Source of the DNA: Ramlibacter sp.
GTDB taxonomy: Bacteria; Pseudomonadota; Gammaproteobacteria; Burkholderiales; Burkholderiaceae_C
Length of the DNA stretch: 64,000 nucleotides
NCBI GenBank assembly: GCA_019635435.1
Contig: JAHBZM010000001.1
Location: 3,658,001-3,722,000 of the forward strand
Direction of reading: 5' to 3'
Part shown: piece by piece, positions 1 through 8,202 of the stretch
How the letters are laid out: each line of letters begins with the position of its first letter
How positions within the stretch are numbered: position 1 is the stretch's first letter
Notes under the pieces: model-generated
What the model was told of the DNA's origin: nothing
The model's input: the letters and a program-made list of their open reading frames with translations, nothing else
Database searches by the model: none
Made by a program: the position numbers and the translations under genes

Positions 1-1983
1 CAGCGCCTTGGCCACATGCTGGGTGTCGGGGTCGGACTGGACGATGTCCTCGCCCTCGCAGTACAGGCCCTTGAAGCTGCCCGACAGCGCCGCGTCAAAC
101 ATGTTGGGGATGCGCAGGCCCGGCTCGGGATTGAGCGTGACGCCCCAGGCGCCCTCGAACTGGCCGCGCACCGTGCTGTCGGAAATGTGGCGGTAGCCCG
201 GCAGCTCGTGCGGGAACGAGCCCATGTCACAGCTGCCCTGCACATTGTTCTGGCCGCGCAGCGGGTTCACGCCCACGCCCTCGCGGCCCACGTTGCCCGT
301 GGCCATGGCCAGGTTGGCAATGCCGATCACCATGGTGGAGCCCTGGGCATGCTCGGTCACACCCAGGCCGTAATAGATGGCCGAGTTGCCCTTGCGGGCG
401 TACAGGCGCGCCGCGCCGCGCACCAGCTCGGCCGGCACACCGCTCACGGCCTGCATGGCCTCGGGCGAGTTCTCGGGACGCGCCACGAATTCCTTCCACT
501 GCAGGAAGGACTTTTCGTCGCAGCGCTCGCCGATGTAGCCGCTGGCCAGCAGGCCCTCGGTCACCACCACGTGCGCCAGCGCGGTAATCACGGCCACGTT
601 GGTGCCCGGCTTGAGCTGCAGGTGGTAGTCGGCCTTGACGTGCGGCGAGTCAACCAGGTCGATCTCGCGCGGGTCCACCACGATCAGCTTGGCGCCCTGG
701 CGCAGGCGGCGCTTCATGCGCGAGGCAAACACCGGGTGCGCGGCGCTGGGGTTGGCGCCAATCACCATGATGACGTCAGACTTTTCCACGGACTTGAAGG
801 TCTGCGTGCCGGCCGAGGTGCCATAGGTCTGGCCCAGGCCGTAGCCCGTGGGCGAGTGGCAGACGCGGGCGCAGGTGTCCACGTTGTTGTTGCCAAAGGC
901 GGCGCGCACCAGCTTCTGCACCAGGTAGGTTTCCTCGTTGGTGCAGCGGCTGGACGTGATGCCACCGATCGAATCCGTGCCATGCGTGCCCTGGATGCGG
1001 CGGAACTCGCTGGCGGCGTAGCCGATGGCTTCGTCCCAGCTCACGGGCTGCCACGGGTCGGTGATCTTCTTGCGGATCATCGGCGTGGTAATGCGGTCCG
1101 GGTGCGTGGCATAGCCCCAGGCAAAGCGGCCCTTGACGCAGGAATGGCCTTCGTTGGCCTTGCCGTCCTTCCACGGCACCATGCGGACCACCTGCTCGCC
1201 CTTCATTTCGGCCTTGAAGCCGCAGCCCACGCCGCAGTAGGCGCAGGTGGTGACCGTGCTGGTCTCGGGGGCACCGAGCTGGATCAGCGATTTTTCCTTG
1301 AGCGAATCGGTCGGGCAGGCCGACACGCAGGCGCCGCAGCTCACGCAGTCGGACGCCATGAAGGGCTCGCCCTGGCCGGCCGACACGCGCGACTCAAAGC
1401 CGCGCCCCTCAATCGTCAGCGCGAACGTGCCCTGGGTTTCCTCGCAGGCGCGCACGCAGCGGTTGCAGACGATGCACTGTGACGGGTCGTAGGTGAAGTA
1501 GGGGTTGGACTCGTCCTTGGCGTCGTCCAGGTGGTTGGCGCCCTTGAAGCCGTAGCGCACCGACTCAACGCCGATCTCGGCGACCATGTCCTGCATTTCA
1601 TTGCGGAAACCATCCACCTTGACCTGCACGCTGGGCGGCATGTCGGACAGGTACAGCTCCATCACGCCCTTGCGCAACTGGTCGAGGCGGGGCGACTGGG
1701 TCACGACCTTCATGCCGGCCTCGACCGGCGTGGTGCACGAGGCCGGGAAGCCCTTGCGGCCCTCCACTTCCACCAGGCACAGGCGGCACGAGCCAAACGG
1801 CTCCAGGCTGTCGGTGGCGCAGAGCTTGGGCACCTTGACGCCCGCCTCCATGGCCGCGCGCATGACCGAGGTGCCCCTGGCCACCGTGACGGGCTTGCCG
1901 TCGATGTCCAGCGTGACCTCTTCGGCCGACTCCCGCCGGGGCGTGCCCCAGTCGGTTTCCTTGAGATGTTCCAGCATGGTCAT
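1..1983 (-). CDS. fdsA: NAD-dependent formate dehydrogenase, alpha (molybdenum) subunit, 3' end outside window
   Basis: This is the catalytic subunit that oxidises formate to CO2 at a bis-MGD molybdenum centre and passes electrons to FdsB/FdsG for NAD reduction in the cytoplasm. The 661 visible codons begin MTMLEHLKETDW and run off the left edge; the family is usually about 950 residues. A plant-type 2Fe-2S domain comes first (GSCRLC near residue 65), then two 4Fe-4S motifs (CIVCNRC from residue 170, and CVSCGAC), then the bis-MGD domain opening with CAYCGVGC at 247-254. Cys347 in GITSSRC is the expected Mo ligand. The start overlaps the fdsB stop as ATGA, so translation is probably coupled. 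Confidence 0.95.
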   Translation of the reverse strand, partial: MTMLEHLKETDWGTPRRESAEEVTLDIDGKPVTVARGTSVMRAAMEAGVKVPKLCATDSLEPFGSCRLCLVEVEGRKGFPASCTTPVEAGMKVVTQSPRLDQLRKGVMELYLSDMPPSVQVKVDGFRNEMQDMVAEIGVESVRYGFKGANHLDDAKDESNPYFTYDPSQCIVCNRCVRACEETQGTFALTIEGRGFESRVSAGQGEPFMASDCVSCGACVSACPTDSLKEKSLIQLGAPETSTVTTCAYCGVGCGFKAEMKGEQVVRMVPWKDGKANEGHSCVKGRFAWGYATHPDRITTPMIRKKITDPWQPVSWDEAIGYAASEFRRIQGTHGTDSIGGITSSRCTNEETYLVQKLVRAAFGNNNVDTCARVCHSPTGYGLGQTYGTSAGTQTFKSVEKSDVIMVIGANPSAAHPVFASRMKRRLRQGAKLIVVDPREIDLVDSPHVKADYHLQLKPGTNVAVITALAHVVVTEGLLASGYIGERCDEKSFLQWKEFVARPENSPEAMQAVSGVPAELVRGAARLYARKGNSAIYYGLGVTEHAQGSTMVIGIANLAMATGNVGREGVGVNPLRGQNNVQGSCDMGSFPHELPGYRHISDSTVRGQFEGAWGVTLNPEPGLRIPNMFDAALSGSFKGLYCEGEDIVQSDPDTQHVAKAL

Positions 1984-3626
1984 GCCTCCTGTTGTGGCAG
2001 TGGTCGGTCGCCGCCGGGCCGCCCCAAGGCGACTGCGGCCCCCTCAGGGGGCAGCGACCCGCGAAGCGGTGGAGCGTGGGGGCCAGTCTGGGCCTGCCCG
2101 AAGTCCTGCGGAAAATGGTTGAGGGCCGACAGCACGGGATACGGCGTCATGCCGCCCATGGCGCACATGGAGCCGTTGACCATGGTGTCGCACAGGTCGC
2201 GCAGCAGGCTGATCTGCTGCGGCCGGTCTTCATTGGCGACGATGCGGTCAATCACCTCGACGCCGCGCACCGCGCCGATGCGGCACGGCGTGCATTTGCC
2301 GCACGATTCAATCGCACAGAACTCCATGGCGTAGCGCGCCAGGCCCGCGAGGTTGGCGGTGTCGTCATGCACCACGATGCCGCCATGCCCCACGACCGCG
2401 CCCACGGCCGCGTAGGCCTCGTAGTCCAGCGGAATGTCCCACTGCGACTCGGGCAGGTAGGTGCCCAGCGGCCCGCCGACCTGGGCCGTCTTGACCGGGC
2501 GGCCCGACGCCGTGCCGCCGCCAAAGTCAAACATCAGTTCGCGCAGCGTGACGCCAAAGGCCTTCTCGACCAGGCCGCCGTGCTTGATGTTGCCCGCCAG
2601 CTGGATCGGCAGCGTGCCCTTGGAGCGGCCCATGCCATAGCCCGCGTAGAACGCGGCGCCGCGCGCCAGGATCAGCGGCACGCTGGCCAGGGTGATCACG
2701 TTGTTGATCACCGTGGGCAGGCCAAACAGGCCTTCGATGGCCGGCAGTGGCGGCTTGGCGCGCACGATGCCGCGCTTGCCCTCGATGCTTTCGAGCATCG
2801 CGGTCTCTTCGCCGCACACATAGGAGCCGGCCGCCATGCGCACCTCCAGTGCCAAGGCCTTGCCGCTGCCACACACATTGGCGCCCAGAAAGCCCGCGGC
2901 CGTGGCGCGCCTGATCGCCTCGCGCATCGTGGCCACCGCGTGCGGGTATTCGGAGCGGATGTAGATGTAGCCCTGGGTGGCTCCCACCGCGAGCGCGGCG
3001 ATCGCCACGCCCTCGATCAGCATGTAGGGGTCGCCCTCCAGCGTCATGCGGTCGGAGTAGGTGCCCGAGTCGCCCTCGTCGGCGTTGCACACCACGTATT
3101 TCTGCGCGGCCTGGGCCGCGCGCACGGTCTTCCATTTGATGCCGGCCGGAAAGGCCGCGCCGCCGCGCCCGCGCAGGCCCGACTGCAGCACTTCATCCAC
3201 CACCGCCGCGCCGTCCATGGCCGCGGCCTTGCGCAGGCCGGCCCAGCCCTCATGGGCCTCGTAGTCGGCCAGCGACAAGGGGTCGGTGATGCCCATGCGC
3301 GCGAAGGTCAGGCGCTCCTGCCTGGCCAGAAAAGGGATTTGCCCGGTCAGGCCATGGCCCAGCGCATGCGGCGCGCCGTTCAGCAGGCCCGCATCGAGCA
3401 GGCCCGCCACGTCGTCGGGCGCGACGGGCCCGTAGGCCACACGGCCCTGCGGCGTCTGCACCTCGACCATGGGCTCCAGCCAGAACAGGCCGCGCGAACC
3501 GTTGCGAATCAGGTCCATCTGCACGCCACGCTTCGCGCATTCGGCCTGCAGGGCCAGCGCCACCTCGTCGGCGCCCACCGCCAGCGCCGCGGAATCACGC
3601 GGCACAAAAACACGCACCGCATTCAT
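1980..3626 (-). CDS. fdsB: NAD-dependent formate dehydrogenase, beta (NADH/FMN) subunit
   Basis: This is a NuoF-like subunit that binds FMN and NAD(H) and delivers formate electrons to NAD. An N-terminal thioredoxin-like region of about 120 residues lacks cluster cysteines. It is followed by the nucleotide-binding stretch GRGGAAFPAG and NADEGDSGTYSDR, and by the 4Fe-4S motif SCGKCTPCR near the end. I chose the start MNAVRVFVPRD at 3626 (548 aa). The frame stays open to an ATG at 3719 that overlaps the fdsG stop as ATGA, but that extra 31 residues is read from a dispersed repeat. The last 37 or so residues after NHFPQDFGQ are also repeat-derived, so the original protein was probably nearer 513 residues. 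Confidence 0.93.
   Translation of the reverse strand: MNAVRVFVPRDSAALAVGADEVALALQAECAKRGVQMDLIRNGSRGLFWLEPMVEVQTPQGRVAYGPVAPDDVAGLLDAGLLNGAPHALGHGLTGQIPFLARQERLTFARMGITDPLSLADYEAHEGWAGLRKAAAMDGAAVVDEVLQSGLRGRGGAAFPAGIKWKTVRAAQAAQKYVVCNADEGDSGTYSDRMTLEGDPYMLIEGVAIAALAVGATQGYIYIRSEYPHAVATMREAIRRATAAGFLGANVCGSGKALALEVRMAAGSYVCGEETAMLESIEGKRGIVRAKPPLPAIEGLFGLPTVINNVITLASVPLILARGAAFYAGYGMGRSKGTLPIQLAGNIKHGGLVEKAFGVTLRELMFDFGGGTASGRPVKTAQVGGPLGTYLPESQWDIPLDYEAYAAVGAVVGHGGIVVHDDTANLAGLARYAMEFCAIESCGKCTPCRIGAVRGVEVIDRIVANEDRPQQISLLRDLCDTMVNGSMCAMGGMTPYPVLSALNHFPQDFGQAQTGPHAPPLRGSLPPEGAAVALGRPGGDRPLPQQEA
2009..2084 (+). repeat. GC-rich dispersed repeat (76-bp type), copy in the fdsB 3' end
   Basis: The copy begins CGCCGCCGGGCCGCCCCAAG, has a GGCCCCCTCAGGGGGC core, and ends GGAGCGTGGGGGCC. 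It is translated in frame on the minus strand as the tail of FdsB. Full-length alignment with copies at 3636 and 52800 is evident by eye. Confidence 0.8.
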
Positions 3627-3635
3627 GTTGTTCTT

Positions 3636-3710
3636 GACCCCCAGGCTTGTCACTTCGTGTACTGCGCTGCCCCCCGAGGGGGCCTTCGCTTGCTTGGGGC
3701 GGCCCGGCGC
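3636..3710 (-). repeat. GC-rich dispersed repeat (76-bp type), copy between fdsG and fdsB
   Basis: Read on the minus strand it begins GCGCCGGGCCGCCCCAAG, has a GCCCCCTCGGGGGGC core and ends CAAGCCTGGGGGTC, 9 bp before the chosen fdsB start. Together with the copy at 2009 it brackets fdsB as an inverted pair about 1.55 kb apart. Confidence 0.8.
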
Positions 3711-3715
3711 GGCGC

Positions 3716-4198
3716 TCATGCCGAAGCCTCCTGCACGGCGGCGAGCCGGTCAAACTTTTGCGGCGTCATGCGCGCATGCAACCGGTCGTTCACCATGATG
3801 GCCGGCGACATGGCGCACAGGCCCAGGCAGTACACGGGCTCCAGCGTCACCGCGCCATCGGCGCGCGTGCCATGCCCGTCACACCCCAGCACCTGCCGCG
3901 CATGGGCCATGAGCGCGTCAGCGCCCATGGCCTTGCACGACTCGGCCTGGCACACCTGCACCACCTGCCGCCCCGGCGGCTGGCTGCGGAAGTGGTGGTA
4001 GTAGGTGATGACGCCATGGACCTCGGCGCGCGACAGGTTCAGCGCCTGCGCAATGGCCGGCACGGCCGCGCCCGGCACATGGCCCAGCGCCTCCTGGACC
4101 GCATGCAGCAACGGCAGCAGCGCGCCGGGCTGGTCACGGTGCTGGTCGGCGAGCCGGTTCACGGTGGCCAGGGAGTCAGGGTCAAGGGCAGCGGTCAT
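3716..4198 (-). CDS. fdsG: NAD-dependent formate dehydrogenase, gamma subunit
   Basis: This is a NuoE-like subunit of 160 residues that carries a 2Fe-2S cluster in a thioredoxin-type fold and takes part in electron transfer between the Fe-S chain and the FMN subunit. The cluster cysteines are visible as VCQAESC near residues 82-88 and YCLGLC near 123-128. The helical N-terminus (NRLADQHRDQPGALLPLLHA) is typical of the family. It lies first in the fdsG-fdsB-fdsA order, 51 bp downstream of the transporter gene. No clear Shine-Dalgarno sequence precedes the ATG. Confidence 0.93.
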   Translation of the reverse strand: MTAALDPDSLATVNRLADQHRDQPGALLPLLHAVQEALGHVPGAAVPAIAQALNLSRAEVHGVITYYHHFRSQPPGRQVVQVCQAESCKAMGADALMAHARQVLGCDGHGTRADGAVTLEPVYCLGLCAMSPAIMVNDRLHARMTPQKFDRLAAVQEASA

Positions 4199-4249
4199 GG
4201 TGCAAGGGTCGGGATGCTTCAGGTAGGACAGGTGAAAGGGCCCTGAAGT

Positions 4250-5878
4250 TCACTGGAAGAACTTCGCCGCGCTGACCAGCGTGCGGTACACGCCCCAGGC
4301 CAGCGGCAGGCCCACGGCCAGCCAGGCCAGCGCCACGGTGGCGGAACTGGTGGTGCCGCCGTTGTTCACGGCCACGCCGGTCTGGTTGGCCAGGTCGCGC
4401 TCGTGGGCCAGCTTCTTTTCGTGCGCCAGTTCGGCCTCGGTCATGAACCACTTGGGGTTCAGCGGCTTGATGAGCAGGTTGCAGATCAGGCCGATCACCA
4501 GCATGCCGACCAGGATGTACATGGTCTGGTTATAGACCTGCTCGCGCGGGATGCCAAGGCCCAGCTGGTACTCGCGCATGTAGTTCACCACCACCGGCCC
4601 GATGATGCCGGCCGTGGACCAGGCCGTGAGCAGCCGGCCGTGGATGGCGCCCACCATCTGCGTGCCGAACAGGTCGGCCAGGTAGGCCGGCACCGTGGCA
4701 AAGGCACCACCGTACATGCTCAGGATGATGCAGAAGGCGCCCACGAACAGCAGCTTGGAGCCGGCCGCCGCGCTGCCGGGAATGCTGAAATACAGCACGC
4801 CGCCCAGGATGAAGAACACGGTGTAGGTGAGCTTGCGGCCCAGCTTGTCCGACAGGCTGGCCCAGAAGAAGCGGCCCACGATGTTGAACAGGCTCAGCAG
4901 CGCTGCAAAGCCCGCGGCCACGCCCGCGATGGCCGTGAGCTGGGTCTTGTCGAGCTCGCCAAACTTCCTGGCCACGCCGATCAGGTTGCCGCCAAACACC
5001 TCCTGCAGCATGGGGCTGGCCATGCCGATCACGCCGATGCCCGCGCTCACGTTCATGGTCAGCACCATCCACACCAGCCAGAACTGCGGAATGCCCCAGA
5101 CCTTGCTCACATGCACATGGTGCTGGGTGATCATGCTCTTGGCGGCGTTGGGCGCGGGGGGCGTCCAGCCCGCGGGCTTCCAGCCGGTGGCGGGCACGCG
5201 GTAGCCAAAGGCGCCCAGCGTCATGGCCACCATGTAGAGCAGGCCCATGACCACAAAGGTCTGCCACACGCCCACGCTGGTGGGCGACGAGAAATACTTC
5301 ATCAGCTCGGCCGCCAGCGGCGAGCCGATCATCGCGCCGCCGCCAAAACCCATGATGGCCATGCCCGTGGCCATGCCGCGCCGGTCAGGGAACCACTTGA
5401 TCAGCGTGGACACCGGCGAGATGTAACCCAGCCCCAGGCCCACGCCGCCGATCACGCCCGAACCCAGCACCATGAGCCAGAACTGGTGCAGGTAAATGCC
5501 CAGCGCCGACACCAGCATGCCGCCGCCCCAGCACAGCGCGGCCACGAAGCCGGCCTTGCGCGGGCCCGCATGCTCGAGCCAGCCGCCCCAGATGGCGGCC
5601 GCCAGCCCCAGGAACACGAAGAACAGGGTGTACATCCAGCCCAGTGTGGCGATGTTCCAGTCGCAGCCGGTCACGAACAGCTGCTGGAAGAAGCCCACAT
5701 CGGGCCCGCAGGCCATGCGCTCCTTGATGCCCAGCGCCCGCGACAGCGGCAGCCAGAACACCGAAAAGCCATAGGCCATGCCGATGCACAGGTGAATGGC
5801 CAGCGCCGCCGGGGGGACCAGCCACCGGTTGAAACCGGGGCCCGCGATGATGCGCTCCTTGTCGAGGATTCCTGACAT
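4250..5878 (-). CDS. MFS transporter, oxalate/formate antiporter (OFA) family
   Basis: This is a cytoplasmic-membrane carrier of the major facilitator superfamily with about 12 hydrophobic segments over 542 residues. The start MSGILDKERI is preferred because GGAGA lies just upstream; an in-frame ATG at 5920 adds 14 residues unlike the family. GGWLEHAGPRKAGF and SDKLGRKLTY match the MFS loops after helices 2 and 8. It is the first gene before fdsGBA, which suggests import or exchange of formate, or of a substrate that yields formate. The substrate itself cannot be read from the sequence. The long hydrophilic insert around residues 230-250 and the extra C-terminal helix fit OFA-type members. 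Confidence 0.85.
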   Translation of the reverse strand: MSGILDKERIIAGPGFNRWLVPPAALAIHLCIGMAYGFSVFWLPLSRALGIKERMACGPDVGFFQQLFVTGCDWNIATLGWMYTLFFVFLGLAAAIWGGWLEHAGPRKAGFVAALCWGGGMLVSALGIYLHQFWLMVLGSGVIGGVGLGLGYISPVSTLIKWFPDRRGMATGMAIMGFGGGAMIGSPLAAELMKYFSSPTSVGVWQTFVVMGLLYMVAMTLGAFGYRVPATGWKPAGWTPPAPNAAKSMITQHHVHVSKVWGIPQFWLVWMVLTMNVSAGIGVIGMASPMLQEVFGGNLIGVARKFGELDKTQLTAIAGVAAGFAALLSLFNIVGRFFWASLSDKLGRKLTYTVFFILGGVLYFSIPGSAAAGSKLLFVGAFCIILSMYGGAFATVPAYLADLFGTQMVGAIHGRLLTAWSTAGIIGPVVVNYMREYQLGLGIPREQVYNQTMYILVGMLVIGLICNLLIKPLNPKWFMTEAELAHEKKLAHERDLANQTGVAVNNGGTTSSATVALAWLAVGLPLAWGVYRTLVSAAKFFQ

Positions 5879-6040
5879 GTTTGTCTCCGTTGTATTGGTT
5901 TTCACACGTGGCCTTGACACCCCGCGGGCAGCTCACCCGGAAGCGGCAACAGCCCGCGCAGTGTCGCGAGCACGGTGCGCGAACGTCAAATTGGAAATGG
6001 ACATGCGGCCATTCAGCGCCGCGCTGGCGGCTATGGACCG

Positions 6041-6055
6041 ATTCAGTTCCTGAAT
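6041..6055. promoter_or_regulatory. Candidate LysR-type operator upstream of the formate operon
   Basis: The 15-bp perfect inverted repeat ATTCAG-TTC-CTGAAT contains the T-N11-A pattern of LysR-family sites. It lies in the 211-bp gap between the LysR gene (stop at 6090) and the transporter gene (start at 5878), about 163 bp upstream of that start. The rest of the gap shows no other clear motif. Binding by the adjacent regulator is inferred from position and symmetry. Confidence 0.45.
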
Positions 6056-6089
6056 GATGCGCCGCACAACGGCGCGCGCCGCCGGGTCG

Positions 6090-7052
6090 TCAGGCCGACA
6101 CCGGGGCGGCCGCGCTCAGGCTGCCGCTGTGCAGCCGCGCGTGCTCGATCCAGATGGCGTCGCGCGCCAGGCTCATGGCCGCGTCCAGCGTGCGCGAGGG
6201 GCGCTCGGTCTGCGCCATCATGAAGCCGATGGGCGTCTGCAGCTCGGGGTGGATCAGCGCAATCGCCTCCAGCTCGCCATAGCCGCGCACCGCCGACACC
6301 AGCGCCCCGGGCAGGATGCTGCTGACCTCGCCGGCCACCACGCTGAGCGCGAGCGTCAGGATGGAATTGGTCTCGATCACGGGCTTGACCGTCATGCCGG
6401 CCATGGCGAAGGCGCTGTCCACAATCGTGCGGTTGTGCATTTCGGGCGTGAGCAGGCACAGCGGCTGGGTCGCCGCGTCCTTCCAGGTGGTGGTGCCGCC
6501 CAGCTGGATGCCGTCCTTGCCGGCCCTGGGCGCGCGGCGCACGAGGAAATAGCGCTCGATGTACTGCGACACCACGCTGAGCTTGATGCCGCGCTCGCCC
6601 AGCCGGTCGGTGTAGCCCAGGCCCATGTCCAGCGTCATCTCGTCCAGGCCGGCCTCGATCTCGGGCGAACTCATGGAGCGGACCACCGGCAGGATGCCCG
6701 GGTGCCGCGCCTGCAGCATGGCCGCGAAGCGCGCGGCCAGCGGCACGGCCGTGGGCACCGCGCCGATCGACAGGCTGCCCTGGGGGCGGCCGGCCTCGCT
6801 GTCCAGCTCCTGCTGCAGCAGCTCGCGCTCGCGCAGCATGACGCGCGCCGACGCGAGCACCCGGTCGCCCTCGGGCGTGAAGCCCGCGAACGTGCGCCCG
6901 CGCTTGACGATGACGGCGCCAAACTCCTCCTCCAGCGCGCGCAGCGCGTTGGACAGCGCGGGCTGGGTGATGTGGCAGGACTGCGCCGCGCGGCCAAAGT
7001 GCCGGTGTTCCTGCAGGGCCACCAGGTAGCGCAGCGAGGCCAGCAGGTTCAT
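6090..7052 (-). CDS. LysR-family transcriptional regulator, probable regulator of the formate operon
   Basis: This is a 320-residue cytoplasmic regulator. The N-terminal winged helix-turn-helix is visible in residues 1-60 (HFGRAAQSCHITQPALSNAL), followed by a LysR substrate-binding domain (QGSLSIGAVPTAVPL onward). It lies on the same strand, directly upstream of the transporter-fdsGBA genes, and a T-N11-A palindrome sits between them. Regulation of the fds operon by a LysR protein (FdsR) is known in Cupriavidus; the same role here is inferred from position. The start is 3 bp after the mrp stop, so it may be co-transcribed with mrp as well. Confidence 0.88.
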   Translation of the reverse strand: MNLLASLRYLVALQEHRHFGRAAQSCHITQPALSNALRALEEEFGAVIVKRGRTFAGFTPEGDRVLASARVMLRERELLQQELDSEAGRPQGSLSIGAVPTAVPLAARFAAMLQARHPGILPVVRSMSSPEIEAGLDEMTLDMGLGYTDRLGERGIKLSVVSQYIERYFLVRRAPRAGKDGIQLGGTTTWKDAATQPLCLLTPEMHNRTIVDSAFAMAGMTVKPVIETNSILTLALSVVAGEVSSILPGALVSAVRGYGELEAIALIHPELQTPIGFMMAQTERPSRTLDAAMSLARDAIWIEHARLHSGSLSAAAPVSA

Positions 7053-7055
7053 GGC

Positions 7056-8144
7056 TCAGGTGTCTTTGGAGATCGTGATGGTCGGGAACTTGGAGGAAAA
7101 GTCCCGGGCCTTGAGCGCGACCTTGACCGCCACCTTGCGCGCAATGGCGCCGTAGGTGCGGGCCGCCTCGCTGTCGGGCGCGGCCACCACCGTGGGCCGG
7201 CCGCCGTCGGCCTGCACGCGGATGTCCATGGACAGCGGCAGCGCACCCAGGTAGTCGATGCCCAGCTCGGCCGCCATCTTCTTGCCGCCCTCCTCGCCGA
7301 AGATGTGCTCGGCGTGGCCGCACTGGCTGCACACGTGCACGGCCATGTTCTCCACAAGGCCCAGGATGGGCACGCCGACCTTCTCGAACATGCGGATGCC
7401 CTTCTTGGCGTCAATCAGCGCGATGTCCTGCGGCGTGGTGACGATCACCGCGCCGGTGAGCGGCACCTTCTGCGACAGCGTGAGCGCGATGTCGCCGGTG
7501 CCCGGTGGCATGTCGACGATCAGGTAGTCCAGGTCTTTCCAGTTGGTCTGGGTGATCAGCTGCTCCAGCGCCTGGCTGACCATGGGGCCGCGCCAGACCA
7601 TGGCCTGCTCGTCGCTGACCAGAAAGCCGATGGAGTTGACCTGCAGCCCGTGGTTGACCTTGGGCTCCATGGTCTTGCCATCCAGCGTCTCGGGCTTGCC
7701 GCTGGTGCCGGTCATCATGGGCTGGCTGGGGCCGTAGATGTCGGCATCCAGCAGGCCCACCGAGGCGCCTTCGGCCACCAGCGCCAGCGCCAGGTTGACG
7801 GCGGTGGTGCTCTTGCCCACGCCGCCCTTGCCCGAGGCCACCGCAATCACGTTGCGCACCGTGGGCAGCAGGCTCACGCCGCGCTGCGCGGCGTGGGCGG
7901 CGATGCGCGTGACCACCCTGACATCCACCCCCTGCACGCCGGCCACGGTGCGCGCGGCGGCCGCGAGCGCGTCACGCAGGCCGGCTTCGGCGCTGCGGGC
8001 GGGGTAGCCCAGTTCGACCTCGAAGGACACCTTGCCATCCTCGATCACGAGGTTCTTCAGGGCCCGGGTGGCCACGAAGTCCTGGCCGGTGTGGGGGTCG
8101 GTGACGGTCTTGAGCGCCGCGAGCAGCTGTTCCTGTGTGGGCAT
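7056..8144 (-). CDS. apbC: Mrp/NBP35-family iron-sulfur cluster carrier ATPase
   Basis: This is a cytoplasmic P-loop ATPase of 362 residues that carries or assembles Fe-S clusters for delivery to apoproteins. An N-terminal DUF59/MIP18-like domain covers residues 1-85. The deviant Walker A SGKGGVGKST is at 104-113, DADIYGPS lies soon after, and the Fe-S motif CSQC sits near residue 280. Length and order match ApbC/Mrp of betaproteobacteria. A link to formate dehydrogenase, an enzyme rich in Fe-S clusters, is plausible from adjacency but not demonstrated. Confidence 0.92.
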   Translation of the reverse strand: MPTQEQLLAALKTVTDPHTGQDFVATRALKNLVIEDGKVSFEVELGYPARSAEAGLRDALAAAARTVAGVQGVDVRVVTRIAAHAAQRGVSLLPTVRNVIAVASGKGGVGKSTTAVNLALALVAEGASVGLLDADIYGPSQPMMTGTSGKPETLDGKTMEPKVNHGLQVNSIGFLVSDEQAMVWRGPMVSQALEQLITQTNWKDLDYLIVDMPPGTGDIALTLSQKVPLTGAVIVTTPQDIALIDAKKGIRMFEKVGVPILGLVENMAVHVCSQCGHAEHIFGEEGGKKMAAELGIDYLGALPLSMDIRVQADGGRPTVVAAPDSEAARTYGAIARKVAVKVALKARDFSSKFPTITISKDT

Positions 8145-8202
8145 GGGCCGGAGTTCCTTTTAGCTGGCGCAGTTTAAGCCTTCCACCGCGCCACGCCGGG
8201 GC

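Noticed and set aside
16..1482. Long plus-strand open frame opposite fdsA
   Set aside because: It is antisense to clear fdsA sequence with all iron-sulfur motifs; its translation is Ala/His/Arg-rich without family features, as expected of high-GC shadows.
1992..4001. 669-codon plus-strand open frame opposite fdsB and fdsG
   Set aside because: Antisense to two genes with clear cofactor motifs; no ribosome site and shadow-like composition.
4403..5875. Plus-strand open frame opposite the OFA transporter
   Set aside because: His-rich translation without domains; the minus-strand transporter has membrane segments and MFS loops.
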